Assembly (NCBI RefSeq): GCF_009873495.1
Contig: NZ_CP046713.1
Span: forward strand, 1 to 38,437
Length of the DNA stretch: 38,437 nucleotides
Reading direction: 5' to 3'
From: Nostoc sp. ATCC 53789
GTDB lineage: Bacteria > Cyanobacteriota > Cyanobacteriia > Cyanobacteriales > Nostocaceae
The notes below the pieces were generated by a model. The model saw only the letters and a program-made list of their open reading frames with translations, was not told the DNA's origin and did not search any database. Shown here piece by piece: positions 23,229-32,000 of this stretch; the stretch's first letter is position 1, and each line of letters starts with the position of its first letter. A program made the translations under genes and the position numbers.

Positions 23229-23738
23229 TTAAAGGGCTAGTGTTAAAACTTCGATAGTTGCGGATTTCATCGTTTGCTTACGCTTGTTGATTGCCCATTT
23301 CGCAGCAACAAACGCGACAAGGGCCAAATCTTTGCTGTGATAGGTGGCATGAGCGCTGTAAGACAGACCGACTTGACTAAACCAGTAGTAACGGGTGCTT
23401 GATGGTACGTCGTCAAGATTGATTTTTAGATAGTTTGCCAAAGCAGATAGTGCTTCAATACCGCTGTAGCCGCCTTCGGACGAATAAAAATGCTTGAATG
23501 CTTGCCAACGCTCCTCAAATCCCTCCCTGGTTGGACTTAACGCACCATAGCGCCGTTTAAGTCCCGCAAATGTTTCAACTATGGTTTCTGCCGACTCTGA
23601 TTCAACCCTCAAGCTAAAACGCTGCTTGAGAAAAGACACCACCCGATACCAAGTCTCGTCTGAGATTGTCTTGCCTAACACTCGCTCATAAATCTGTCTG
23701 AGCTGACGATACTTAGCTAAATACTTCTTTGTTGCCAC
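23229..23738 (-). CDS. Unknown 169-residue helical protein
   Basis: GTG start at 23738 with GAGG just upstream. Helical and basic at the N-terminus (KKYLAKYRQLRQIYERVLGK), aromatic in the middle (RWQAFKHFYSSEGGYSGIEA, RYYWFSQVGLSY). I recognise no family. It is the first gene of the 23738-19157 run after a 326-bp gap, so it may head its own transcript. Confidence 0.72.
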   Translation of the reverse strand: MATKKYLAKYRQLRQIYERVLGKTISDETWYRVVSFLKQRFSLRVESESAETIVETFAGLKRRYGALSPTREGFEERWQAFKHFYSSEGGYSGIEALSALANYLKINLDDVPSSTRYYWFSQVGLSYSAHATYHSKDLALVAFVAAKWAINKRKQTMKSATIEVLTLAL

Positions 23739-24064
23739 GTTACCTCTGTAATCTTGTTTAAGTGTGTATAAAATCTACCGACTGCCCGGACATTCTCAGG
23801 TATTTGACTAGCCCCCAAGATTGATTCAGAGTTATGGATAAGCCCCTCTTCTTAGAGGCTGTCAATAACCTTAGAAAATAACTTTTTAGAAGACTTTTAG
23901 GCGTTGCACTCAATGGCTATAACCACGTAATAACAAAGCGCTTACCGATTCAAGACTTACTGAATTATCGATTTTACCCCCGTAAAAGCGCCCCTTTTGG
24001 ACTAGTTGACGCGCTTGTGTCAAAGCCTTTGTCTACGATGCGCGGTAGTAGACGTTACCAAGGT
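23739..24064. other. Intergenic gap inside the membrane block, possible minus-strand promoter
   Basis: 326 bp without a gene. On the minus strand TTGACA (23865-23860) is followed by a small hairpin (cctc-ttctta-gagg, 23845-23858) and AT-rich sequence toward the GTG at 23738. This could be a regulated promoter, but no convincing -10 box stands at standard spacing. Several short inverted repeats occur further right (gcgctt / aagcgc near 23937-23995). Confidence 0.4.
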
Positions 24065-24337
24065 TTAGAACAAAGTCAACTGTATTGAGTTCTTAGTTAT
24101 CTCTGCTGTGTGCTGTTTATATAAGCTCGGCACTTCGTAGCAGCGCCTTAGCACCTTGTCACGATTGAGCTTTAAGTCAGCACTCTTAGACTGACGCGGT
24201 AAAGGACGGAAATAGTACTGGGTGTATCTGATACTGTCACTGCTTGTTAAATATCTGTACAGGGTTCCATTAATCCAGTAAGTCTTGCTCTGGCTCAACA
24301 GCGTGACGCATCCTACAAGCTCTTTATCAATCATCAT
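24065..24337 (-). CDS. Unknown 90-residue protein
   Basis: Start ATG 24337, chosen because GGGAG lies six bases upstream; a GTG at 24355 is in frame but less well placed. Basic and aromatic (KTYWINGTLYRYL, IRYTQYYFRPLPR). Overlaps the end of the upstream membrane-protein gene by 11 bp, so it is probably coupled. Not recognised. Confidence 0.65.
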   Translation of the reverse strand: MMIDKELVGCVTLLSQSKTYWINGTLYRYLTSSDSIRYTQYYFRPLPRQSKSADLKLNRDKVLRRCYEVPSLYKQHTAEITKNSIQLTLF

Positions 24338-24839
24338 TTTTATCTCCCGCGACACACGCGCCTGTTAAGCTTGCACCCAAGAAGACCGCAATTGATGCGA
24401 TAGCGCTTCCTTCAAAAATTTTGGCGTTGTAGATCCATGTGGGTTGATATTGGTCGCCTCTACTTTCTTCAATGCGGTCAAAGCCGTGACAAAAGATAGA
24501 ACCAACTACCATAAAACTAGTAGTTACCAAGCTCACAATTGCTACTGATGACGCTGCATCGAGTATGAATGAGCTAATCTTTTTACGCCAAGGAATTACA
24601 CGGCGAATGTGCATTACTGGCTTTTGTTCTAGATATGAATGCCACTGGTCATCAGTAAAATTCGTGGGCTTGTAATCATAGGATTCGTGTTCGTCAAGTA
24701 GTTCGCCCACTGCTTGTATTGCATCCCCTAGCATCACATCTGGGGAGTATTCCAGTTGGCTGAATTCCTCAGAATCTCGGATTTCTCTGAGCCAGCGATC
24801 TATTGCTTCTAACCTTCGTAATTGGTTTTGGTGGAGCAT
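24327..24839 (-). CDS. Unknown two-helix membrane protein
   Basis: 170 residues. A soluble acidic N-terminal half (1-88) is followed by two membrane segments: about 92-114 (ILDAASSVAIVSLVTTSFMV) and 142-164 (FEGSAIASIAVFLGASLTGA). Overlaps both neighbours (31 bp with the upstream gene, 11 bp with the downstream one), typical of a tight operon. Family not recognised. Confidence 0.72.
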   Translation of the reverse strand: MLHQNQLRRLEAIDRWLREIRDSEEFSQLEYSPDVMLGDAIQAVGELLDEHESYDYKPTNFTDDQWHSYLEQKPVMHIRRVIPWRKKISSFILDAASSVAIVSLVTTSFMVVGSIFCHGFDRIEESRGDQYQPTWIYNAKIFEGSAIASIAVFLGASLTGACVAGDKNDD

Positions 24840-25075
24840 AAATCCTTATCCTTCTTTTTGTTTATTTCTGTGGACTTTGAATTGCTTACAAGCCCACTCA
24901 AAGCTGTAGTTGAGAGTGTCTGCAACCGCAAGCATTCCTCAAGATTCATTGCTTGCAGGATGCTTGCGTCTACAGTCTGTGTCCATCTTTTGAAAGCGAC
25001 AGTTGCCCAAGTTCCATTGATTTCTGAGATTTGCCACCAAACTGAAAAAGGCAACTTTTTAATATCGATATCCAT
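24809..25075 (-). CDS. Unknown small soluble protein, first gene of the minus-strand block
   Basis: 88 residues from ATG 25075. Starts MDIDIKKLPFSVWWQI and ends in a Lys-rich tail (STEINKKKDKDLCS). No motif recognised. It faces the XRE regulator across a 335-bp region with matching inverted repeats, so its expression is probably controlled from there. Confidence 0.62.
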   Translation of the reverse strand: MDIDIKKLPFSVWWQISEINGTWATVAFKRWTQTVDASILQAMNLEECLRLQTLSTTALSGLVSNSKSTEINKKKDKDLCSTKTNYEG

Positions 25076-25304
25076 ACTTGGTCTATGTAGTTTTCAAGGT
25101 TCAAACACGCACAATTACCGCGACCGCAGATATAAAGCGACCGCTATGCAGATGTGCTGATAAATAGCGAAAATTAGTTTTCAAAGTCAGCGCTTGCAAG
25201 CCTTGCAACCCTCAAAAGGAAATCGCCTTAACGTTTTGCGCTTGAAACTTGCTTGCAGTGCCAAAGTTATTGACGTATTAATAACTTTGACATTAATATA
25301 CTAG

Positions 25305-25333
25305 CAACTACTTGCTATATTATCAAGTAGTTG
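25305..25333. promoter_or_regulatory. 10-bp inverted-repeat operator, probable XRE target
   Basis: caactacttg (25305-25314) and caagtagttg (25324-25333) are perfect reverse complements separated by 9 bp. The half-site recurs as caagtagtt at 25395-25403, eight bases before the regulator ATG. Such a set is what an autoregulating dimeric HTH protein would bind. Confidence 0.55.
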
Positions 25334-25394
25334 ATGAAAATTAAGGAGGTGGTGCGATCGCACGGACTCATAGGATAATTGGTTGCTGATATAG

Positions 25395-25403
25395 CAAGTA
25401 GTT
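25395..25403. promoter_or_regulatory. Third operator half-site next to the XRE start codon
   Basis: caagtagtt in the context tatagcaagtagtta matches the half-sites of the inverted repeat at 25305-25333 and would overlap the ribosome-binding region of the regulator gene. Confidence 0.45.
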
Positions 25404-25410
25404 ATTAGTA

Positions 25411-25635
25411 ATGCCAGTGCGTAACACAGTAAAAGCTTTTATTGATGCGAGGGGTATAACTCCTTATCAATTTGGTAAGGAAACAGGAATTGCTCAGGGA
25501 ACTGCCTACGCCCTCTATAACAACCCAGAGCAGCGGCCAAGCCCTAGCGTTTTAGATAAAATTTGTGATTTTTACCAGGTGCAGCCAAGTGTATTTCTAG
25601 AATGGGTTAACCCAACAAAGGAGAAGGACAAATGA
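25411..25635 (+). CDS. XRE-family HTH transcriptional regulator
   Basis: 74 residues, almost entirely one Cro/C1-type HTH: NTVKAFIDARGITPYQFGKE then TGIAQGTAYALYNN as the HTH core, PSPSVLDKICDFYQVQPSVF as helices 4-5. The operator-like repeats immediately upstream suggest autoregulation and control of the divergent membrane block and perhaps of rep. It overlaps the next (decayed) gene by ATGA. Confident on family. Confidence 0.9.
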   Translation: MPVRNTVKAFIDARGITPYQFGKETGIAQGTAYALYNNPEQRPSPSVLDKICDFYQVQPSVFLEWVNPTKEKDK

Positions 25636-25827
25636 CCAATGCTGACCAACCCAATCGACTAGACCGGATTGAGCGAGTACTTGAACGGCAGTTAACCAAG
25701 AGTTGCTGCAACAAGCTGTCCTGCAAAACACCTCGGCGAGCGCGAAGTGTTCCAAGCCGAAATCCGCCGCATTTAAAAATATTTACTCAGCCAAGGGAGC
25801 AACGGCAACGCTCCTCCGAGCAGTTAA
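25632..25827 (+). pseudogene. Decayed small coiled-coil gene (multiple frameshifts, one nonsense)
   Basis: The ATG at 25632 overlaps the XRE stop (ATGA) and begins TNADQPNRLDRIERVLERQL, the start of a common cyanobacterial coiled-coil family. The homologous reading then moves to another frame (QELLQQAVLQNTSASA, from about 25685) and to a third (EVFQAEIRRI, from 25744). There, where the family has IRRIWxYLL, the Trp codon position reads TAA, followed by KYLLSQGSNGN to a stop at 25825-25827. Three frames and an internal stop show a dead gene that once followed the regulator in an operon. Confidence 0.7.
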
Positions 25828-26011
25828 ATTGATGTTTTTGTCCGTAGCTCAACGACAAAACCCACTCGACCGGGAAGTTAAGCGGGTTCTGTCATTTGAC
25901 TATTCATAACGCGGGAACTCCGAACTGAAAATGTCCTGCAAGACTTTTCGGAACCGCGATCGCTGACTCTATGTTAACCAGTTCTGCGGTCGTGTTGCAA
26001 TAAGGAGTTAC

Positions 26012-26031
26012 CCGGATTTTAAAAAATTCGG
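26012..26031 (+). promoter_or_regulatory. Hairpin touching the rep ribosome-binding site
   Basis: ccggatttt and aaaattcgg form a 9-bp stem with one G-T pair. The 3' arm includes the GG of the GGAG (26030-26033) that lies nine bases before the rep GTG, so folding could limit Rep translation. Confidence 0.35.
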
Positions 26032-26042
26032 AGTAATAAAAA

Positions 26043-28772
26043 GTGAATCATACACAGACAACTGCAACGCTGACTGCTAATAGACTTACAGACAGACATT
26101 ATAAGGAGTGCGTAACAAACCGGGGCTTGTGTCCTGAGTGGATAGCTGTTAACTGTCGCTCAATGGAAATCAAAGAAGCGACCCAGCGCTTAGGATACAC
26201 AGCGCTTTCTGCTGGCATCTGGCTAGAAGGAAGCAACGGTTTTGGGCAGTACCGCCCTAACAAGCCCTGGAAAAGCCCAGACGAGAAGAAAGCGGCCAAA
26301 TATCGGACAGCCACCAGGGAAGAATACGATGCAATGCTACCCCGTCATCCTCATAATCCAGGCTACTGGAAGGATTTAGAGGCGCTCAAAGCACTTTGCT
26401 ATCACATAAACGGTCATCCCTGCTTACTTCTCTCTGAGGGGCTATTTAAGGCGATCGCCGGCTGTTCTAACGGATTCCCCACAGTTGCCCTCGCTGGTGT
26501 TGAACAGGGATTAACATCCGCCAAAAATGACCCACAAAGCAAACGTTACCTAGTCGATACCTTAGAATTGTTAGCCCGTGCTAAGTTTGGATGGATTATT
26601 GCATTTGATGCTGACGAATCCAGCAAGGCTAACAAAAATGTGATTGCAGCACAGAGAAAACTGGCTTGTCAATTAGCTAAGTTTAAAGTGCCTGTGTACA
26701 TTGCCACGGGCTTATGGAGTGCAGCAGAGGGGAAAGGAATGGACGATTATATTCAGGCCAACGGTAGCGACGCTTTTAGGGACAAGGTGTTAGCTAAGGC
26801 TGTTAACTTAGAAACTTGGGAACGTCAGTTTCAAGAAGAAGAGAGCGACAGCAAAACCTTGTCAGAGTCGGCTTTTGCGGCACAAATAGCAGACAATTAC
26901 CGCGCAAGACTGGCTTGGCACGTAGCTAATAAAGCATGGTACTGGTATGAGGCACAAAATAAGCTCGGTGTTTGGGGTGAAATTCCCCATGAGGAAGCGC
27001 AAGACATCGTAGTTACAGAATTGCGATCGCTGAAACCACATTTTAGTTATCGTTTTGTTGCTAATACGCTGAATCTCCTCAAGGGTGATTTAAGGATTAA
27101 TCACTGGGAGGTGTGCCCCGGCTACATCTGTTTACAAGATTGTGTACTAGATGTTAATACCCTGAAAGAATACCCCCACGCTCCGGGTTATAGAATGCTG
27201 ACTCAGTTGCCCTTTAAGTGGTCTGACCGTAGTATCGGCTGTGACCCGATTCAGGAATGGCTACTAGAAATTTGCGAAGGACAAGAAAGCTGGGTGCAAG
27301 TAATTCGCGCTGCAATCAACGCCACCATCACCGAGCGGGGCGGCAAGATGCAAAGATATCTAGAGTTAATCGGCGCTGGCGGCACTGGCAAAGGTACATT
27401 ACTGAGACTGGTGCAAGACCTAGTAGGTAAAGATAACTACGCCATCACAACACTTAAGCAACTAGAACAGAATCGCTTTGAGACTGCCTCGTTCTACGGC
27501 AAGAAGCTAATTTGTATCACTGATTCTGAACGCTACACAGGAGATGTCAGCGTATTTAAAGCCATCACAGGCTATGACGACCTGCGACACGAGAAAAAAG
27601 GGGTACAGCAAACAGGCAGTTTTAAATTTGATGGTGTGGTGATGGTAGCAGCAAATGAAGCGATGCAAAGCACCGATTACACGAACGCCACCGCCCGCCG
27701 TCGTCTCTCGATGCCCTTTAATCGTGTTATTCCTCCCCATCAGCGCCGTGACTTGATGGAAGAGTTCGCGCCCTATCTTCCTGGTTTCCTGTCCTGGGTG
27801 TTGTCCATGCCAGAAGCAGAAATTAAGGATTATTTTGTCGATACAAACAACAAAGTATCGTCACTGGCTGCATTCAGCAAAGAAATCCTCATGGAGACTA
27901 ATCCACTGGCTAACTGGGCTGACGAATGTTTGTACTATGACCCCAATGCAGTAACGGGTATTGGAGACATCAGCCAAAGCGCCGATGAATTTCTCTATGC
28001 CAATTACGCTCAATGGGCCAACAACAACGGGCAAGGAACAATGAACAAGCAACGTTTTTCTAGTACGTTGCTGAACTTGCTGAAAGCTCAACTCTTAATT
28101 GACGCAGAAAAACGCAAAACCAACAGGGGACGGTTTATCACCTGCATTGCAATCCGCAAGCCGGGACATGATTTCCCTCTTTTAATTTCTACTAGTGACG
28201 ACCTCAATAAAAAGAGTGACGACCTAGTGACGACCTTGGTGACGACTCAAACCCTTGATAGTGACGGACTTTTACAAAGTGACGACCTTTTAATCAAAAA
28301 AATAGAAGATCAGGGCAACAACCAATGCTACTTGATGCCATTTCCTAGAGAGCAGAATGAGGGGGATACGTCGTCACTTTCATCAAATCATTCACCAGAC
28401 AGTGTTTCAGGTCGTCACGAGGTCGTCACTGTGACGACTTCACAGCCCGATGAGGTCGTCACTACTCCATCTCTCACCCAACAGATGATTAATAACTGGG
28501 ATGATAAGCCGTCACTTGGTCAGCTTGTAATGTCGCTAAAAGTTGAGGAACTACGCCAAGCTGTTGCAGGATTTAATAATGACCAACTGCAACACATTAA
28601 GGATGCAGCTAATAGCGTGTGGCGACTCGGCGCGGAATCATTAGCTGATTACAACGGCGAACTAGTTTACATCTGGGAGTGCGGACAATCAAACGATATC
28701 CGCATCGGTACTAAGCAAAAGCCAGGAGTGAAGGTTAGACGCGCTCATCTACGTCCTTGGTTGGGCATTTGA
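26043..28772 (+). CDS. Replication protein: DUF3854/Toprim-like primase fused to SF3 (D5/P4-type) helicase
   Basis: 909 residues from GTG 26043 (GGAG nine bases upstream). Residues about 15-255 are a DUF3854/Toprim-like region (LLLSEGLFKAIAG, GWIIAFDADESSKANKNV, MDDYIQANG) expected to make primers. Next comes a D5_N-like region (about 285-400), then an SF3 helicase with Walker A GAGGTGKGT near 445, Walker B LICITDSERY and a sensor strand VVMVAANEA. The stretch about 718-815 is a low-complexity linker encoded by the GTGACGACC array. The C-terminal ~90 residues (SLKVEELRQAVAGF... KVRRAHLRPWLGI) form a small conserved domain often seen at the end of cyanobacterial plasmid primases. It is the most likely initiator/helicase of this plasmid. 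Confidence 0.9.
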   Translation: MNHTQTTATLTANRLTDRHYKECVTNRGLCPEWIAVNCRSMEIKEATQRLGYTALSAGIWLEGSNGFGQYRPNKPWKSPDEKKAAKYRTATREEYDAMLPRHPHNPGYWKDLEALKALCYHINGHPCLLLSEGLFKAIAGCSNGFPTVALAGVEQGLTSAKNDPQSKRYLVDTLELLARAKFGWIIAFDADESSKANKNVIAAQRKLACQLAKFKVPVYIATGLWSAAEGKGMDDYIQANGSDAFRDKVLAKAVNLETWERQFQEEESDSKTLSESAFAAQIADNYRARLAWHVANKAWYWYEAQNKLGVWGEIPHEEAQDIVVTELRSLKPHFSYRFVANTLNLLKGDLRINHWEVCPGYICLQDCVLDVNTLKEYPHAPGYRMLTQLPFKWSDRSIGCDPIQEWLLEICEGQESWVQVIRAAINATITERGGKMQRYLELIGAGGTGKGTLLRLVQDLVGKDNYAITTLKQLEQNRFETASFYGKKLICITDSERYTGDVSVFKAITGYDDLRHEKKGVQQTGSFKFDGVVMVAANEAMQSTDYTNATARRRLSMPFNRVIPPHQRRDLMEEFAPYLPGFLSWVLSMPEAEIKDYFVDTNNKVSSLAAFSKEILMETNPLANWADECLYYDPNAVTGIGDISQSADEFLYANYAQWANNNGQGTMNKQRFSSTLLNLLKAQLLIDAEKRKTNRGRFITCIAIRKPGHDFPLLISTSDDLNKKSDDLVTTLVTTQTLDSDGLLQSDDLLIKKIEDQGNNQCYLMPFPREQNEGDTSSLSSNHSPDSVSGRHEVVTVTTSQPDEVVTTPSLTQQMINNWDDKPSLGQLVMSLKVEELRQAVAGFNNDQLQHIKDAANSVWRLGAESLADYNGELVYIWECGQSNDIRIGTKQKPGVKVRRAHLRPWLGI
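28195..28516. repeat. Iteron-like array of GTGACGACC inside rep
   Basis: The 9-mer GTGACGACC or a one-step variant occurs on the plus strand at 28195, 28216, 28227, 28239, 28261 (GTGACGGAC), 28279 and 28431. Its complement GGTCGTCAC (or a variant) occurs near 28369, 28410, 28421, 28454 and, degenerate, 28509. Spacings cluster near one or two helical turns (21, 11, 12, 22; 11, 10, 23). The word is read as SDD, VTT, GRH and EVV in different frames, so the DNA, not the peptide, is conserved. Confidence 0.75.
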
Positions 28773-28775
28773 TTA

Positions 28776-28789
28776 AAAATCTAGATTTT
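28776..28789. repeat. 14-bp perfect palindrome just after the rep stop
   Basis: aaaatctagatttt, four bases after the TGA. It can form a small AT hairpin; too weak for a terminator call on its own. Confidence 0.4.
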
Positions 28790-28790
28790 G

Positions 28791-29039
28791 ATGGACATTT
28801 TACAAAGTTTAAGAACATGGTGCGATCGCAGTCAGCACAAAGTGGCTGGTATTAAAGAGTATGGTCAGAGAAACGTTTCTCTGACCTGCCTAATTGCAAA
28901 ACTCGTGAAGGGATTTCTTAATTACAACTTGGAAGGTAGGCACAGAGAGACTTTTGAGAGGCAATACTGGGTATCGCTGTTGCGAGGCCGTGGTTTTTTT
29001 GATAGCAAACTAGATGACGGCATAATGGCAATTTTTTAA
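28791..29039 (+). CDS. Possible small protein downstream of rep
   Basis: 82 residues from ATG 28791, no ribosome site visible. Mixed basic/aromatic sequence (MDILQSLRTWCDRS, RHRETFERQYWVSLLRGRGF) without a known motif. It contains the 24-bp palindrome, so the frame may be incidental to a DNA site. Co-directional with rep, 18 bp after its stop. Confidence 0.4.
   Translation: MDILQSLRTWCDRSQHKVAGIKEYGQRNVSLTCLIAKLVKGFLNYNLEGRHRETFERQYWVSLLRGRGFFDSKLDDGIMAIF
28863..28886. repeat. 24-bp perfect palindrome downstream of rep
   Basis: Half-site ggtcagagaaac, followed immediately by its exact reverse complement. Such a long uninterrupted palindrome by chance is unlikely. It lies 91 bp after rep; candidate dimer-binding site, replication fork or termination site, or the remnant of an insertion. 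Confidence 0.6.
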
Positions 29040-29091
29040 ATTAATATGTGCTTGCTACATTTTCCGTAGTCAGCAGTCAAATTTTTTGCCT

Positions 29092-32000
29092 TCACTTGAT
29101 GCTGTCACACAAACGCCTATCACTTTTGCTAACATTGGGGTTATTCTTCAGATAGTCGTGCAGCCAGTCGCAACTCTTGTTCAGTAAATCTTCAAGGTCA
29201 AAATTCCACAGTATTACTTCACCCTCAGAACTCGCAGAGATGAGAGTTTTGCCATTTGGGCTGAAACTGACTTTTACACGGGAGTCTGCCCTCTGATTAA
29301 TAGGAGCATTAAGGGTTTGCAGCTCTCTACCGTCTTTGCTCCAAAGTTTAATTATCCCATCATTACTAGCTGAGGCAAAAGTGTTGCCATCAGGGCTGAA
29401 ACTGATGCTTGTAATCCGACTATTATGACCTCTAATAACTTGTGGTTCCTTGCTTCTCAAACTCCAAAGTTTAATTGTTTCATCATCACCAAAGGCAATG
29501 ATATTGCCGTCAGGACTAAAACTGATGCTTTGTACCGAACTGTGACCTTTGATTATCCGCAGTTTTTTACCGTCTTTACTCCAAAGTATGATTTTCCCGT
29601 CCATATCACCAGAGGCAATGATATTACCGTCGGGGCTGAAACTGACACTCCTAACCAAACTGCTATGGCCTTTAATTGTCCGCAGTTCTTTACCGTCTTT
29701 ACTCCAAAGTATGATTTTTCCGTCATCATTACCAGAAGCAATGATATTACCGTCGGGGCTGAAACTCATACTCGTAACAAATTTGCTATGAGCTTTGAGG
29801 GTTCGCAGTTCTTTACCGTCTTTACTCCAAAGTATGATTTTCCCGTCCATATCACCAGAGGCAATGATATTACCGTCGGGGCTGAAACTTATATTACTAG
29901 ACGAACTGTTACTATTTTCGAGGGTTCGCAGTTCTCGACCGTCTTTGCTCCAAAGTATGATCCCATTAAATTGACTAGAAGCAATAATATTGCCGTTGGG
30001 GCTTAAACTGATGCTTTGAACCGAACTGCTGCTTTGACTTTCGAGTGTTTTTCGCAGTACCCTATTCTCTAAATACCAAAGTTTGATTGTCCCATCTAAT
30101 GCAGCAGAAGCAATGGTATTGCCGTCAGGACTGAAACTGATACTCGTAACACGATTGCTATGACCTTTGATTGTCTGCAATTGTTTACCGTCTTTGTTCC
30201 AAAGTCTAATTACCCCGCTCACTTCACCAGAGGCAATAGTATTACCATCAGGACTGAAGCTGATGATCGAAACATCCCTTTGATGTACAACAGGAAAGTA
30301 TAATCCTCCCGCTACCTGTTTTTTTGAAGGTTTAATTGCCATGTAAATTGAACCATTGGAGGTGATGGTATTGCTGTCAGGAGTGAAACTGTCACTCGTA
30401 ACCTTAATAGTTCGCAGTTCTTTACCGTCTTTACTCCAAAGTATGATTTTCCCGTCACTATCACCAGAGGCAATGATATTGCCATCAGGGCTGAAACTAA
30501 TCCTAATCACGCTACCAAATATGCTATGACCTTTGAGAGTGATAGTTCGCAGTTCTCGACCTTCTTTGCTCCAAAGTTTGATTGTCCCATCACTGTAACC
30601 AGAAGCAATGATATTACCATCAGGGCTGAAACTAACACGATTAACTCTATCATTATGACTTTTAAATGTTTGCAGTTCTCGACCTTCTTTGCTCCAAAGT
30701 TTGATTGTCCCATCACTATAACCAGAAGCAATGATATTACCATCAGGGCTGAAACTAACACTATTAACTATATCATTATGACTTTTAAATGTTTGCAGTT
30801 CTCGACCTTCTTTGCTCCAAAGTTTGATTGTCCCGTCACTATTACCAGAGGCAATTGTGTTGCCGTCAGGACTAAAGTCAACAGCAATAAACCGATTACT
30901 ATCGTCTTGTAAGCGGTTATACTCCTTCACTCCGTAAACTACCCGTGACAACGTTGCTATAGTTTGTATTTTTGTGTCCGCCGAGATTCCTTTTGAACTT
31001 TGCAGTATTTTACCTGCCTTAACAGCTACCACCAAGGCTTCAAGGTCATTATTCGATGTCAACAGCTTTTCCGCAGATAAACTACCAGCAATTAACTGGT
31101 CATTCAGTCCTTTTAGTTGCGCTTCCTGCCGTTGCCACATCGCAACCCCAGCCAATCCAAAAGCTAACATCAAGCCACAAGTTAACCCAACAATGACACG
31201 CCGCCGCTGACGCTCTCTTTCCTGCCTCTCCTTGTCCCGCAGCATCAAACTTTCCTCAATAAATTTTTGCTGTGGGACACTAATTTCCAAACCCCGTTGC
31301 TTTAACCAGTCTTCCGCTACAGCCAAAGGTACACCCCGCAACAAAGCCCCAGAGTCGTAGTTGCTATTTTTCCACTCAAGTATTGTTATCCTTAAACGTT
31401 CCTGCCAAATGCGAAACTGACGGTTAGCGTTAATCCACTCTCGCAAAGTTATCCATTCTCGAATCAGCGTTTCATGGACAATCTCAACTGTGTCTTCCCC
31501 AGACTTCTTATCATGTCCCGTGACAACCAAACGTGCTTGATATCCTGCTAAATAACTCACTATTTCCCAATTGTCGTTTCCCACTTCTGCACGAGTTGCT
31601 ACACACCGAGTATCTTCTGTTCCCTCTCCAGGGCGCACTAATTGCAGAAAAATGCGCTGTGTTTGCTTCTGCTGCGCCTTATTTAGTTGCTGATAAATCT
31701 GCTCTGCATGATTAACTAAAGCTCTTTTCACACCCCCAATCTCGTTATAAGCTTGGTGAGTTAAAACTCGGTTTTGCTGCAATGACCACAATCGAGTAAG
31801 GGCAAATTCCAACAATGGTAAGTTACCAGGCTCTTTCCCCACATCATCTAGAATTCGTTGAGTCAGCTGTGCTTCTAGCTGCACTTCTAGTTTTTCGGCT
31901 GGTTGCTCAATCGCTGCTTGCAGTTCTTCCCGATTCATGGAACTCAGCAGTTGAGGTGTAAATTGCTGCAATGTGTCCCGAAACTGACGGTGGGAAAGGG

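Larger units (their letters stand above)
25076..25410. promoter_or_regulatory. Divergent regulatory region with repeated operators
   Basis: 335 bp between the divergent 25075 (minus) and 25411 (plus) genes. The right half carries the operator repeats listed separately, with TTGACG (25270-25275) and TTAATA (25293-25298) at 17-bp spacing as a possible plus-strand promoter, and an HIP1 palindrome gtgcgatcgcac near 25354. The left half holds no gene. Confidence 0.5.

Noticed and set aside
25828..25930. Possible tRNA or structured RNA (gtagctcaacgac... gggttct)
   Set aside because: The tRNA-like words do not fold into a cloverleaf with proper arms; only a weak aaccc/gggtt pairing is present.
29425..30912. 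Long plus-strand frames opposite the WD40 gene
   Set aside because: Repetitive antisense shadows of the WD40 repeats; the minus-strand protein has clear domain signatures.
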